This document shows, piece after piece, positions 16,984 to 25,510 of a DNA stretch of 64,000 nt (the first letter of the stretch is position 1; each line of letters opens with the position of its first letter). The stretch is from Actinacidiphila rubida. Lineage in GTDB: Bacteria; Actinomycetota; Actinomycetes; Streptomycetales; Streptomycetaceae. The notes under the pieces were generated by a model. It had not been told where the DNA came from. It saw nothing but the letters and a program-made list of their open reading frames with translations, and did not search any database. The stretch covers positions 1 to 64,000 of the forward strand of contig NZ_FODD01000032.1 of assembly GCF_900110255.1 (NCBI RefSeq), written 5' to 3'. The translations under genes and the position numbers were made by a program.

Positions 16984-18264
16984 GTGCCGTCCATCGACGT
17001 CGTCGTAGCCCGGGAAATCCTCGACTCGCGAGGCAACCCCACCGTCGAGGTCGAGGTCGGCCTCGACGACGGCAGCACCGGCCGTGCGGCCGTTCCGTCC
17101 GGCGCCTCCACCGGCGCCTTCGAGGCCCTCGAACTCCGTGACGGCGACAAGAACCGCTACCAGGGCAAGGGCGTCGAGAAGGCCGTCCTCGCGGTCATCG
17201 AGCAGATCGGGCCGGAGCTCGTCGGCTACGACGCCACCGAGCAGCGCCTGATCGACCAGGCGATGTTCGACCTGGACGCCACCCCGGACAAGTCCTCGCT
17301 CGGCGCCAACGCCATCCTGGGCGTCTCGCTGGCCGTCGCGCACGCCGCCTCCGAGGCGTCCGACCTGCCGCTCTTCCGCTACCTGGGCGGCCCGAACGCG
17401 CACGTCCTGCCGGTCCCGATGATGAACATCCTCAACGGCGGCTCGCACGCGGACTCCAACGTCGACATCCAGGAGTTCATGATCGCGCCGATCGGCGCCG
17501 AGTCGTTCTCCGAGGCCGTCCGCTGGGGCGCCGAGGTCTACCACACCCTCAAGGGCGTGCTGAAGTCCCGCGGCCTGGGCACCGGCCTGGGCGACGAGGG
17601 CGGCTTCGCCCCGAACCTCGGCTCCAACCGCGAGGCACTCGACCTCATCCTGGAGGCCATCAAGCTGGCCGGCTACACCCCGGGCCAGGACGTCGCGCTC
17701 GCGCTGGACGTGGCCGCCTCCGAGTTCTACAAGGACGGCGCCTACGAGTTCGAGGGCAAGAAGCGCAGCGCGGCCGAGATGACCGAGTACTACGCGGAGC
17801 TGGTGGACGCGTACCCGCTGGTCTCCATCGAGGACCCGCTGTTCGAGGACGACTGGGACGGCTGGAAGACCATCACGGACAAGCTGGGCGCGAAGGTCCA
17901 GCTGGTCGGCGACGACCTGTTCGTCACCAACCCCGAGCGGCTGCAGAAGGGCATCGACAACGACACCGCCAACGCGCTGCTGGTGAAGGTGAACCAGATC
18001 GGCTCGCTCACCGAGACGCTGGACGCCGTCGAGCTGGCCCAGCGCAACGGCTACAAGTGCATGATGTCGCACCGCTCCGGCGAGACCGAGGACGTCACCA
18101 TCGCCGACCTGGCCGTCGCGGTGAACTGCGGCCAGATCAAGACCGGCGCCCCGGCCCGTTCCGAGCGCGTCGCGAAGTACAACCAGCTGCTGCGCATCGA
18201 GGAGATCCTCGACGACGCCGCGGTGTACGCCGGCCGCAGCGCGTTCCCCCGCTTCAAGGGCTGA
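16984..18264 (+). CDS. eno: Enolase
   Basis: Converts 2-phosphoglycerate to phosphoenolpyruvate in glycolysis. The 426-aa length is typical. Family motifs are present: REILDSRGNPTVEVEV at the N-terminus, GGSHADSNVDIQEFMI, SIEDPLFEDDWDGW, LLVKVNQIGSLTET with the catalytic Lys, and MMSHRSGETED. GTG at 16984 has AAGGAG at 16973-16978. A TAGGCT at 16929-16934 is a plausible -10. It heads the conserved actinobacterial order enolase, FtsB/DivIC, DUF501, Ppx. Confidence 0.98.
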   Translation: MPSIDVVVAREILDSRGNPTVEVEVGLDDGSTGRAAVPSGASTGAFEALELRDGDKNRYQGKGVEKAVLAVIEQIGPELVGYDATEQRLIDQAMFDLDATPDKSSLGANAILGVSLAVAHAASEASDLPLFRYLGGPNAHVLPVPMMNILNGGSHADSNVDIQEFMIAPIGAESFSEAVRWGAEVYHTLKGVLKSRGLGTGLGDEGGFAPNLGSNREALDLILEAIKLAGYTPGQDVALALDVAASEFYKDGAYEFEGKKRSAAEMTEYYAELVDAYPLVSIEDPLFEDDWDGWKTITDKLGAKVQLVGDDLFVTNPERLQKGIDNDTANALLVKVNQIGSLTETLDAVELAQRNGYKCMMSHRSGETEDVTIADLAVAVNCGQIKTGAPARSERVAKYNQLLRIEEILDDAAVYAGRSAFPRFKG

Positions 18265-18381
18265 CCCGGGCGCGGCACATGCCGCTCCGCGCGCCGCTGT
18301 CCCGCCGCTCCGTACGTCCCCGCACCCGGTCCCGTACCGTGGGCGGGGACGTGCGCGTGACGGCGACGAGGGGAGTGACTC

Positions 18382-18879
18382 GTGGGGGCGGACCGGTTCT
18401 CCACCGCGGCCCGGCTGAAGGCCATCGGGCAGGAGGCCCAGGCCCGGGTCTACCGGGCCGCGGCCAGGCGCCCGGTACGGCGCAACAAGCTGACCGGACG
18501 GGCCGCCCTGCTCGCCCTGGTGCTCTGCTCCCTGGTCGTGGCCCTGGCCTACCCGATGCGGCAGTACGTCGCCCAGCGCTCCGACATCGCCGACCAGCGC
18601 CGCCAGGCGCGGGAGGCGGAGAAGAAGGTCGAGCAGCTGCGCCAGGAGAAGGCCCGCTGGCAGGACCCGGACTACGTCCGCGCCCAGGCCCGCGAGCACC
18701 TGCACTACGTGATGCCGGGGGAGACCGGCTACCAGGTCGCGGGCGGGCCGGCGCCCACCGGCGACGCGGTGGCCGAGCACCGCGCCACGGCCGAGGCCGC
18801 CGCGCACCGCCCGTGGTACGACAACCTGTGGAACGGCGTGGACCGGGCCGACGCGGCCGCCGCCCCCCGCTCGCACTGA
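18382..18879 (+). CDS. FtsB/DivIC-family septum formation initiator
   Basis: A cytoplasmic basic N-terminus (to about residue 38) is followed by one transmembrane helix (ALLALVLCSLVVALAYPM), then a coiled coil (QRRQAREAEKKVEQLRQEKARW) and the conserved DPDYVRAQAREHLHYVMPGE. This is the FtsB/DivIC pattern, a divisome scaffold linking FtsQ and FtsL. At 165 aa it is longer than E. coli FtsB because of extended ends, as usual in Streptomyces. The gene lies between eno and the DUF501 gene. Confidence 0.9.
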   Translation: MGADRFSTAARLKAIGQEAQARVYRAAARRPVRRNKLTGRAALLALVLCSLVVALAYPMRQYVAQRSDIADQRRQAREAEKKVEQLRQEKARWQDPDYVRAQAREHLHYVMPGETGYQVAGGPAPTGDAVAEHRATAEAAAHRPWYDNLWNGVDRADAAAAPRSH

Positions 18880-18884
18880 CCCCG

Positions 18885-18981
18885 CCCCGACCCCGCGCGC
18901 ACCGATCCGGCCACCCGCGTCCCGACCCCGACCCCGCGCGCACCGATCCGGCCACCCGCGTCCCGACCCCGACCCCGCGCG
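18885..18981. repeat. 41-bp direct tandem repeat, about 2.3 copies
   Basis: The unit beginning CGCGCGCACCGATCCGGCC at 18894 recurs at 18935 exactly 41 bases on, and a third truncated start (CGCGCGTCGCC) lies at about 18976. It occupies the gap between the FtsB-like gene and the DUF501 gene and is not part of either protein. Confidence 0.75.
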
Positions 18982-19060
18982 TCGCCCCGAACCGGCGGAC
19001 GGCGCCCGCGCCCCGCGAACGACATGCCTCCCGCCGAGGCAGAAGGCTCCAGAACCTCTC

Positions 19061-19621
19061 ATGAACAGCTCCGAGGACCGCTTCCCGCCCCCGCCGCCCG
19101 CCCCGACGCCGCCGAGCGCCGCGGACATCGAGGCCGTGCACGCCCAGTTGGGCCGTCCGCCGCGCGGGCTGCGCGGCGTCGCGCACCGCTGCCCCTGCGG
19201 CAACCCCGACGTGGTCGAGACCCAGCCGCGGCTGGAGGACGGCACGCCCTTCCCGACGCTGTACTACCTGACGTGCCCGCGCGCGGCCTCCGCGATCGGC
19301 ACGCTGGAGGCGGACGGCGTGATGAAGCGGATGACGGCCCAGCTCGCCGAGGACCCCGAACTGGCCGCCGGCTACCGGGCCGCGCACGAGGACTACCTCG
19401 CGCGGCGCGACGCCGTCGAGGTGCTCGAGGGCTTCCCGAGCGCGGGCGGCATGCCCGACCGGGTCAAGTGCCTGCACGTGCTCGCCGGCCACGCGCTGGC
19501 CGCGGGACGCGGCGTCAACCCGCTGGGCGACGAGACGCTCGACCTGCTGCCCGACTGGTGGGCCAAGGGGCCGTGCGTGACCCCGCAGACCCCCGGCACG
19601 TCCCCCGAGGAGCCCGCGTGA
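19061..19621 (+). CDS. DUF501 conserved protein
   Basis: A 186-aa protein with the DUF501 features: an N-terminal VHAQLGRPPRG, CPCGNPDVVET, TLYYLTCPRA, GVMKRMT, and GGMPDRVKCLHVLAGHALA. Its Cys and His residues (CPC near residue 44, C-L-H-V-L-A-G-H near 130) suggest metal binding. No activity is established to my knowledge. In Actinobacteria it almost always sits between the FtsB-like gene and Ppx/GppA, as here. Its stop overlaps the next start (GTGA). Confidence 0.9.
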   Translation: MNSSEDRFPPPPPAPTPPSAADIEAVHAQLGRPPRGLRGVAHRCPCGNPDVVETQPRLEDGTPFPTLYYLTCPRAASAIGTLEADGVMKRMTAQLAEDPELAAGYRAAHEDYLARRDAVEVLEGFPSAGGMPDRVKCLHVLAGHALAAGRGVNPLGDETLDLLPDWWAKGPCVTPQTPGTSPEEPA

Positions 19622-20571
19622 CCACCCGTGTCGCCGCCGTCGACTGCGGCACCAACTCCATCCGGCTGCTCGTCGCCGACCTCGACCCCGTGACCGGCGC
19701 GCTGGACGAGCTGGACCGCAGGATGAGGATCGTGCGGCTCGGCCAGGGCGTGGACCGCACCGGGCGGCTGGCGCCCGAGGCGCTGGAGCGCACCTTCGCG
19801 GCGTGCCGCGAGTACGCGGAGGTGATCCGGGAGCACGGCGTGCCCGCCGACCGGATCCGCTTCGTGGCCACCTCCGCGTCCCGCGACGCGGAGAACCGGG
19901 ACGCGTTCGTGCGCGGGGTCGTCGGCATCCTCGGCGTCGAGCCCGAGGTGATCAGCGGCGACCAGGAGGCGGAGTTCTCCTTCACCGGCGCCACCCGCGA
20001 ACTCACCGGCGAGCACGGCATGCAGACGCCGTATCTGGTGGTCGACATCGGCGGCGGCTCCACCGAGTTCGTGCTCGGCGACGGTCAGGTGAGCGCGGCC
20101 CGCTCGGTGGACGTCGGCTGCGTGCGGATGACCGAGCGGCACCTCGTGCACGACGGGGAGGTGACCGACCCGCCGACGCCCGCGCAGATCGCGGCGATGA
20201 CCGCCGACGTCGACGCGGCACTGGACGAGGCGGCCCGCGCGGTGCCGCTGGAGCGGGCCCGCACGCTGGTCGGGCTGGCCGGCTCGGTGACCACCGTGGC
20301 CGCCCTCGCGCTGGACCTGCCGGAGTACGACTCCGCGGCCATCCACCACTCCCGCGTGTCGCTGGAGCAGGTGCGGCGGATCAGCGGCGAGCTGCTGACC
20401 GCCACCCACGCCGAGCGCGCCGCGCACCGCGTCATCCACGAGGGCCGGGTCGACGTCATCGCCGCGGGAGCCCTCGTCCTGCTGCGCGTCATGGAGCGCA
20501 CGGGGGCGAAGGACGTGGTCGTCAGCGAGCACGACATCCTCGACGGAATCGCCTGGAGTGTGCTCAGCTGA
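19618..20571 (+). CDS. Ppx/GppA family phosphatase
   Basis: The protein (317 aa) shows the actin-like ATPase-fold motifs: VAAVDCGTNSIRLLVAD (phosphate 1), VATSASRDAENRD, ISGDQEAEFSFTGATREL, VVDIGGGSTEFVLG (phosphate 2), and GLAGSVTTVAA. These enzymes hydrolyse polyphosphate or pppGpp. It has only the two core domains and lacks the C-terminal HD-like extension of E. coli Ppx. GTG at 19618 overlaps the DUF501 stop by four bases. Confidence 0.9.
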   Translation: MTTRVAAVDCGTNSIRLLVADLDPVTGALDELDRRMRIVRLGQGVDRTGRLAPEALERTFAACREYAEVIREHGVPADRIRFVATSASRDAENRDAFVRGVVGILGVEPEVISGDQEAEFSFTGATRELTGEHGMQTPYLVVDIGGGSTEFVLGDGQVSAARSVDVGCVRMTERHLVHDGEVTDPPTPAQIAAMTADVDAALDEAARAVPLERARTLVGLAGSVTTVAALALDLPEYDSAAIHHSRVSLEQVRRISGELLTATHAERAAHRVIHEGRVDVIAAGALVLLRVMERTGAKDVVVSEHDILDGIAWSVLS

Positions 20572-20943
20572 GGGTGCGACGCGCCTGGTGAGCGGGTTGC
20601 GGGGGGTCCGCGGGGTGTCCGGATCGTGGTCCGGCGACAACCTTTGTGAAACTCTTCACATGAAGTTCCCGGGAGATGGCCCGACTTTCCAAGGCGTGCG
20701 GCGCCAAATCCCCTGGAATCCCTGGTGTGTCGAGGATTCCCGGGGGTGTCGCGCCGCACGGTCTCAGCCGCCCGTGAACCGATCCACGCTGCTCAGCGCC
20801 ATGTATAAACGGCGGGGGACCGCTGCGGCCCCAGGGGCGGCTTCCGCCCCAGGTCATGAAGTCGCGCAGTGTAGCACAGGGTGTTGCAGACCTTGTGAAG
20901 GGGCTCACGAGGTCCCCCCTCCACCGTGCTGGATACTCAAAGC
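20572..20943. other. ndh upstream region
   Basis: This 372-bp gap holds no gene I can support. It contains the Rex operator at 20645-20660 and a weak second half-match (TGTGAA at 20894-20899 with a poor right arm). It is less GC-rich than the coding sequence around it, as expected for a promoter region. Confidence 0.5.
20645..20660. promoter_or_regulatory. Rex operator (NADH/NAD redox sensor) upstream of ndh
   Basis: TGTGAAACTCTTCACA has perfect 6-bp arms and matches the published Streptomyces Rex consensus TGTGAACNNNTTCACA at all defined positions but one (A for C at position 7). Rex represses respiratory genes when the NADH/NAD ratio is low, and ndh is a known type of Rex target. The site is about 280 bp upstream of the ndh start. 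Confidence 0.7.
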
Positions 20944-22338
20944 ATGAGCACCACGGAGCGTCCACGGATCCTCGTTGTAGGCGGCGGTTACGTCGGCCTG
21001 TACGCGGCGCGCCGCATCATGAAGAAGATGCGGTACGGCGAGGCGACCGTCACGGTCGTCGACCCGCGCTCGTACATGACGTACCAGCCCTTCCTTCCCG
21101 AAACCGCAGCAGGCAGCATCTCCCCGCGGCATGTCGTCGTCCCGCTGCGACGCGTGCTTCCCGGGGCGGAGGTGCTCACCGGGCGGGTCACCACCATCGA
21201 CCAGGACCGCAAGGTCGCCTCGGTCGAGCCGCTCGTCGGCGAGTCCTACGAGCTGCCCTTCGACTACCTGGTGATCGCGCTCGGCGCGGTCTCCCGGACC
21301 TTCCCGATCCCCGGCCTGGCCGAGAACGGCATCGGGATGAAGGGTGTCGAGGAGGCCATCGGCCTGCGCAACCACGTCCTGGAGCAGCTGGACAAGGCCG
21401 ACTCCACCAACGACGAGGAGATCCGCCGCAAGGCGCTCACCTTCGTCTTCGTCGGCGGCGGGTTCGCCGGCGCGGAGACGATCGGCGAGGTCGAGGACAT
21501 GGCCCGCGACGCCGCCGCGTACTACCCGAACGTCAAGCGCGAGGACATGCGCTTCATCCTCGTCGACGCCGCGGACAAGATCCTCCCCGAGGTCGGCCCG
21601 CAGCTCGGCAAGTGGGGGCTGGAGCACCTGCAGGAGCGCGGCATCGAGGTCTACCTCAGCACGTCGATGACGTCGTGCGTCGACAAGCACGTGGTGCTCG
21701 CCAACGGGCTCGAGGTCGACGCCTCCACCATCGTGTGGACCGCCGGCGTGAAGCCCAACCCGGCGCTGGCCCACTTCGGCCTGCCGCTCGGCCCGCGCGG
21801 TCACGTGGACACCGCGGCCACCCTCCAGGTGCAGGGCACCGACTACATCTGGGCCGCCGGCGACAACGCCCAGATCCCCGACCTCGCGGTCGGCGAGGGC
21901 GCCTGGTGCCCGCCGAACGCGCAGCACGCGCTCCGTCAGGCCAAGGTGCTCGGCGACAACGTGGTGTCCGGCATGCGCGGCTTCCCGCAGGCCGAGTACA
22001 AGCACGCCAACAAGGGCGCCGTCGCGGGCCTGGGCCTGCACAAGGGCGTCGCGATGATCGTCGTCGGCAAGACGAAGATCAAGCTCAAGGGCCGCCTCGC
22101 CTGGTACATGCACCGTGGCTACCACGGCCTCGCGGTCCCGACCTGGAACCGCAAGATCCGGGTCTTCGCCGACTGGACGCTGGGGATGTTCCTCAAGCGC
22201 GAGGTCGTCTCCCTCGGCGCGATCGAGAACCCCCGCGAGGAGTTCTACGAGGCCGCGCGGCCGCCGATCCCGGCCCAGCCGTCCGCCAAGGCCGTCCCGG
22301 CTCCGTCCGCTCCGGCGGAGAAGGCCGCCGCGTCCTGA
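20944..22338 (+). CDS. ndh: Type II NADH dehydrogenase
   Basis: A two-Rossmann flavoprotein: FAD-binding ILVVGGGYVGLYAARR at the N-terminus, NADH-binding FVFVGGGFAGAETIGEVEDM mid-protein, and a second FAD contact IWAAGDNAQIPD. The C-terminal region has the amphipathic, basic stretch typical of membrane-associated NDH-2, then a Pro/Ala tail. It oxidises NADH and reduces menaquinone without pumping protons. ATG at 20944 gives 464 aa; an in-frame GTG lies at 20926. A Rex site upstream fits redox control, and a strong hairpin follows the stop. Confidence 0.92.
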   Translation: MSTTERPRILVVGGGYVGLYAARRIMKKMRYGEATVTVVDPRSYMTYQPFLPETAAGSISPRHVVVPLRRVLPGAEVLTGRVTTIDQDRKVASVEPLVGESYELPFDYLVIALGAVSRTFPIPGLAENGIGMKGVEEAIGLRNHVLEQLDKADSTNDEEIRRKALTFVFVGGGFAGAETIGEVEDMARDAAAYYPNVKREDMRFILVDAADKILPEVGPQLGKWGLEHLQERGIEVYLSTSMTSCVDKHVVLANGLEVDASTIVWTAGVKPNPALAHFGLPLGPRGHVDTAATLQVQGTDYIWAAGDNAQIPDLAVGEGAWCPPNAQHALRQAKVLGDNVVSGMRGFPQAEYKHANKGAVAGLGLHKGVAMIVVGKTKIKLKGRLAWYMHRGYHGLAVPTWNRKIRVFADWTLGMFLKREVVSLGAIENPREEFYEAARPPIPAQPSAKAVPAPSAPAEKAAAS

Positions 22339-22365
22339 CGCGGGGCAGCAGCACAGCCCACTGAA

Positions 22366-22405
22366 CCGAAGGGCGCCCGCCATCCGTGGTGCGGGCGCCC
22401 TTCGG
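22366..22405 (+). terminator. Hairpin terminator after ndh
   Basis: A perfect 15-bp stem (CCGAAGGGCGCCCGC and its complement) with a 10-base loop starts 27 bases after the ndh stop. It lacks a U-tract, as is common in Streptomyces. Confidence 0.8.
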
Positions 22406-22595
22406 CGTGTCCGGGGGCGGGCCGCGGCGGGTGCGCGGAAGGTGCGCGGAATAGGCCGGACGGGCCATGCGACCAGCCGTTTCCGCCCCCGCGTCCCCGG
22501 CCGGGCGCGCCGGCCTGGAGCCTTCTGGGTCAACTGGGTGTATCCGCAAGGTAGATATACGGGTCAAGGGCGAATTCCGGTCGTACGCTCGAAGC

Positions 22596-23975
22596 ATGGC
22601 TGACGCGGCTCATCGCATCGTGGAACTCGCCGAACACGCTCTCTCGACCCCGTTCCCGCTGCGCGTTCGCGCGTGGGACGGCAGCGAGGCCGGGCCCACC
22701 GGCGCACCCGTCCTGGTCCTCGCGCAGCGCAAGGCGCTGCGCCGCGTGCTGTGGCGGCCGGGAGAACTCGGCCTGGCCCGCGCCTGGGTGGCCGGCGAGC
22801 TCGACATCGAGGGCGACCTGTACGAGGCGCTCGACCGGCTGGCCGGACTCCTGTGGGAGCGGCCGGAACCCGGCGCCTCCCGCGGCCCGGCCGAGGTCGT
22901 CCGCAACGCCGCGGCCGCGCTGCGCGACCCGGTGACCTACCGGATGGCCCGCAGCGCGCTGGCCCTGACGGGGCCGGGGCTGCCGCCGGCGCCGCCACCG
23001 GAGGAGGCCCGGCGCAGGACGGGCCCCGTCCACACCAAGCGGCGCGACAGGGCGGCCATCTCCCACCACTACGACGTGGGCAACGACTTCTACGCGATGG
23101 TCCTCGGCCCTTCGATGGTGTACTCCTGCGCGGTGTGGCCGGATGTGGCGGTACCCGCCGCCGCGTCCGGAGCCGGGGCGGGCCCCGCCGCCGAGGGTGG
23201 GGGCGCCGCCACCCTGGAGGACGCGCAGCGCGCCAAGCTGGACCTGGTGTGCCGCAAGCTGCAGCTCCGGCCCGGCCTGCGGCTGCTGGACGTCGGCTGC
23301 GGCTGGGGCTCGATGGTGCTGCACGCGGCCGAGCACTACGGGGTGCGGGCCACCGGCATCACCCTGTCGGGCGAGCAGGCCGGCTACGCCCGCAAGCGCG
23401 TCGCCGACGCCGGGCTCACCGACCGGATCGACATCCGGGTGCAGGACTACCGCGACGTCAAGGACGGGCCGTTCGACGCGATCTCGTCGATCGGCATGGC
23501 CGAACACGTCGGCAGCGAGGGCTACCTGGAGTACGCCCGCACCCTGTACGCGCTGGTGCGCCCCGGCGGGCGGCTGCTCAACCACCAGATCGCCCGCCGT
23601 CCGCTCGTCGACGAGGCCGGTTACCACGTCGACGAGTTCATCGACCGGTACGTCTTCCCGGACGGGGAGCTGTCGCCGGTCGGGACGACCGTCGCCCGCC
23701 TGGAAGAGGCCGGTTTCGAGGTGCGCGACGTGGAGGCGCTGCGTGAGCACTACGCGCGCACGCTGCGCGCCTGGGTGGCGAACCTGGAGGACCACTGGAC
23801 GGCGGCCGCGGCCGCGACGTCCGAGGGCCGGGCCCGGGTGTGGCGGCTCTACATGGCGGCGTCGGCGGTGTCGTTCCAGCGGAACCGGATCGGCGTGAAT
23901 CAGGTCCTCGCCGTGCGGACCGGCGACGAGGGCGACGCGGGGATGCCGGCCACCCGTACGGAGTGGCTCTCCTAG
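22596..23975 (+). CDS. Cyclopropane-fatty-acyl-phospholipid synthase family
   Basis: The SAM-dependent core is clear: ISHHYDVGNDFYAMVLGPSM, LLDVGCGWGSMVLHAAEHYG (motif I), GITLSGEQAGYARKRV, SSIGMAEHVGSEGY, then LRAWVANLEDHW near the end. An N-terminal region of about 150 residues precedes the core, as in Cfa proteins. The 459-aa protein should methylenate or methylate unsaturated membrane lipid chains; the exact product is not readable. ATG at 22596 begins the typical MADAAHRI. A Gly/Ala-rich insert at about 188-206 interrupts the core. Confidence 0.88.
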   Translation: MADAAHRIVELAEHALSTPFPLRVRAWDGSEAGPTGAPVLVLAQRKALRRVLWRPGELGLARAWVAGELDIEGDLYEALDRLAGLLWERPEPGASRGPAEVVRNAAAALRDPVTYRMARSALALTGPGLPPAPPPEEARRRTGPVHTKRRDRAAISHHYDVGNDFYAMVLGPSMVYSCAVWPDVAVPAAASGAGAGPAAEGGGAATLEDAQRAKLDLVCRKLQLRPGLRLLDVGCGWGSMVLHAAEHYGVRATGITLSGEQAGYARKRVADAGLTDRIDIRVQDYRDVKDGPFDAISSIGMAEHVGSEGYLEYARTLYALVRPGGRLLNHQIARRPLVDEAGYHVDEFIDRYVFPDGELSPVGTTVARLEEAGFEVRDVEALREHYARTLRAWVANLEDHWTAAAAATSEGRARVWRLYMAASAVSFQRNRIGVNQVLAVRTGDEGDAGMPATRTEWLS

Positions 23976-23986
23976 CCCGAGTCCCG

Positions 23987-24017
23987 CGGCCGGCGGGGGT
24001 AAAACCCCCTCCGGCCG
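23987..24017 (+). terminator. Hairpin terminator after the cfa-like gene
   Basis: CGGCCGG, one mismatch, then GGGGGT pairs across an AAA loop with ACCCCC and CCGGCCG, beginning 12 bases after the stop. This 14-position stem is a strong intrinsic terminator candidate and isolates the downstream bldA promoter. Confidence 0.7.
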
Positions 24018-24141
24018 GGGATAACGTTGCCCCCACGGTGGGTCGGCGTCCGGTCGCGGAGAGCGAAATCACGTCACTTGTACGTAAGGGCTGTTACTGC
24101 TGTGAACTGCGCTGTGGTGCGGTGGGACCGGTCTCTTGCAC

Positions 24142-24169
24142 CTGACGTCGAGTCAGTAACGCCTAAAAT
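24142..24169 (+). promoter_or_regulatory. Candidate bldA promoter
   Basis: CTGACG (24142-24147) and TAAAAT (24164-24169) are spaced by 16 bases, close to the vegetative Streptomyces pattern TTGACN with TAGRRT. Transcription would begin near 24176, giving a 5' leader of about 65 bases before the mature tRNA. I have no experimental support for this promoter. Confidence 0.35.
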
Positions 24170-24241
24170 CAGACAACATGGCAACCTGGGCGTCCTGTTC
24201 GTGACGCCCGACACAGATACGCTTTCACTTGCGCCCCGCCG

Positions 24242-24325
24242 GCCCGGATGGTGGAACGCAGACACGGCGAGCTTAAACCTCGCTGCCCCCACGTGGGCGT
24301 GCCGGTTCAAGTCCGGCTCCGGGCA
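24242..24325 (+). tRNA. bldA: tRNA-Leu(UAA), the bldA tRNA
   Basis: The acceptor arms GCCCGGA (24242-24248) and TCCGGGC (24318-24324) pair perfectly, with discriminator A. The anticodon stem GCGAG/CTCGC encloses loop CTTAAAC, so the anticodon is UAA. A long variable arm (GCCCCCACGTGGGC) and the TTCAAGT T-loop fit a class II leucine tRNA. CCA is not encoded. In Streptomyces this tRNA, which reads the rare TTA codon, is bldA, a developmental and antibiotic-production switch. The sequence closely resembles S. coelicolor bldA as I recall it. Confidence 0.95.
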
Positions 24326-24389
24326 CAGGGCTCGTTCGCAGGCTTGACGGGGGAAGCGGCCGGAACCCGGCCGTCCGGCTGGGGCGTTC

Positions 24390-24416
24390 GGCGCACCGTG
24401 GGGATCACGGTGCGCC
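24390..24416 (+). terminator. Hairpin terminator after bldA
   Basis: GGCGCACCGTG, a 5-base loop, then CACGGTGCGCC form a perfect 11-bp stem starting 65 bases after the tRNA. A short run of GACTCCCGCC repeats (about 24458-24480) follows, with no gene. Confidence 0.7.
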
Positions 24417-24571
24417 CCATTCATGGGTGGCCCGCTCACGAAGCCGCTGTATTCCGGACTCCCGCCGACTCCCGCCGACTTCCCTCACCCCCGCTGACTC
24501 CTGCCGGTCCCGCCGGTCTCGCGGGTTCGGCGACGGGCCCCACGCCCGCACGATCCTCCGCCGCCGGAACG

Positions 24572-24610
24572 CACACCGGGGTGCGGCCCCGTGCGCCGCA
24601 CCCCGGTGTG
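24572..24610. terminator. Hairpin terminator for the primase-polymerase gene
   Basis: A perfect 15-bp stem (arms 24572-24586 and 24596-24610, 9-base loop) lies 14 bases beyond the stop of the minus-strand gene at 24624. It could work in both directions between that gene and bldA. Confidence 0.75.
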
Positions 24611-24623
24611 GTGATCCGCGCCG

Positions 24624-25493
24624 TCAGGGCTCCACCGCGGCCCGCAGACGGCCGGCCGAGGCCACGGTCGCGGCGGCCTCGCGCTCGCTGAGGCCGGTGT
24701 GGACGGCCGCGGTCACCAGCGCGGGCGCGAGCGCGTCACCGAACCCGGCGTCGTACGCGCGGCACGCGGCCCAGAACAGGCGCCCGTTGCGCTCGCCCGC
24801 GCGGGAGTCCAGCACGAAGCGCACCAGGGCGGCGGCCCGCTTCTCCGCGGGGTGCCGCGGGTGGTCCTGCTCGTCCGTGCGCGGGGGTGCCGGGGGCGGG
24901 GCGGCGAGGTGGAGCAGGGCCGGCGGGGCCTCGGCCAGCGGATTGCCCGCGCTGCCCGGTGCCAGGTGGTAGTGGCCGGCGACGGTGCGCGAACCCGGGC
25001 CGACGACGTAGCCGCCGGCCCCGCGTATGTCGATGCCAGGAGCCAGCCGGCCCGCCGAGTTGGGCACCGGGCCCGGTGCGGTGAACCACAGGTGGCGGCC
25101 GCCGCTCGGGGTCACCACCGTCACCGTCGGCGGGACGTCGAAGCCGTGGGACGCGGCCAGCGCGCGCAGCGCGCCGACTCCGTCGGTGCCGTGCTTGACG
25201 TCCAGGTCGACACCGACGAGGTGCAGCGGCGCCTGGCCGCACGCGATGCCGTAGCCGGTCGCCCAGGGGGCGACCGCGAACAGCGCGCGGATCCGGGCCG
25301 GATCCGACGTCGCGTCGTGCACGCCGTGCCCGGGGCGGCCGCACTCGCCGCGGCACGCGGTCGCCCGCAGCTCGTCGCGGTGCGGGGAGCGGACGGCGGG
25401 GAGTTTGCTGCGGGACAGGGGGATGACCGGCAGGCCGCGCGCCGCGGTGATCAGCGCCGCGTGCAGCGCGCGCGTGTGGTCGGGGCGTGGCAT
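24624..25493 (-). CDS. Bifunctional primase/polymerase-domain protein
   Basis: The 289-aa protein has the archaeo-eukaryotic primase (Prim-Pol) pattern: an N-terminal GLPVIPLSRSKLPAV, CGRPGHGVHDATSDP, GYGIACGQ, the catalytic VGVDLDVKHG (two Asp), SGGRHLWF, and GIDIRGAGGYVVGPGS. No helicase domain follows. The ATG at 25493 is chosen because a LexA-type box lies directly upstream, within what a GTG start at 25532 would make coding. Related proteins replicate plasmids and integrative elements or act in repair. A position beside a tRNA gene makes a mobile-element relic possible. Confidence 0.8.
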   Translation of the reverse strand: MPRPDHTRALHAALITAARGLPVIPLSRSKLPAVRSPHRDELRATACRGECGRPGHGVHDATSDPARIRALFAVAPWATGYGIACGQAPLHLVGVDLDVKHGTDGVGALRALAASHGFDVPPTVTVVTPSGGRHLWFTAPGPVPNSAGRLAPGIDIRGAGGYVVGPGSRTVAGHYHLAPGSAGNPLAEAPPALLHLAAPPPAPPRTDEQDHPRHPAEKRAAALVRFVLDSRAGERNGRLFWAACRAYDAGFGDALAPALVTAAVHTGLSEREAAATVASAGRLRAAVEP

Positions 25494-25510
25494 GGCCTGC
25501 TCCCTGATGT

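Noticed and set aside
16726..19245. Very long minus-strand frame over enolase and FtsB
   Set aside because: It covers highly conserved plus-strand genes and lacks any family motif.
20894..20909. Second Rex site near the ndh start
   Set aside because: TGTGAA is present but the right arm CTCACG has only 4 of 6 matches, so it does not meet the consensus.
24458..24480. att-like repeats beside bldA
   Set aside because: The short GACTCCCGCC repeats do not resemble the tRNA 3' end and have no integrase nearby.
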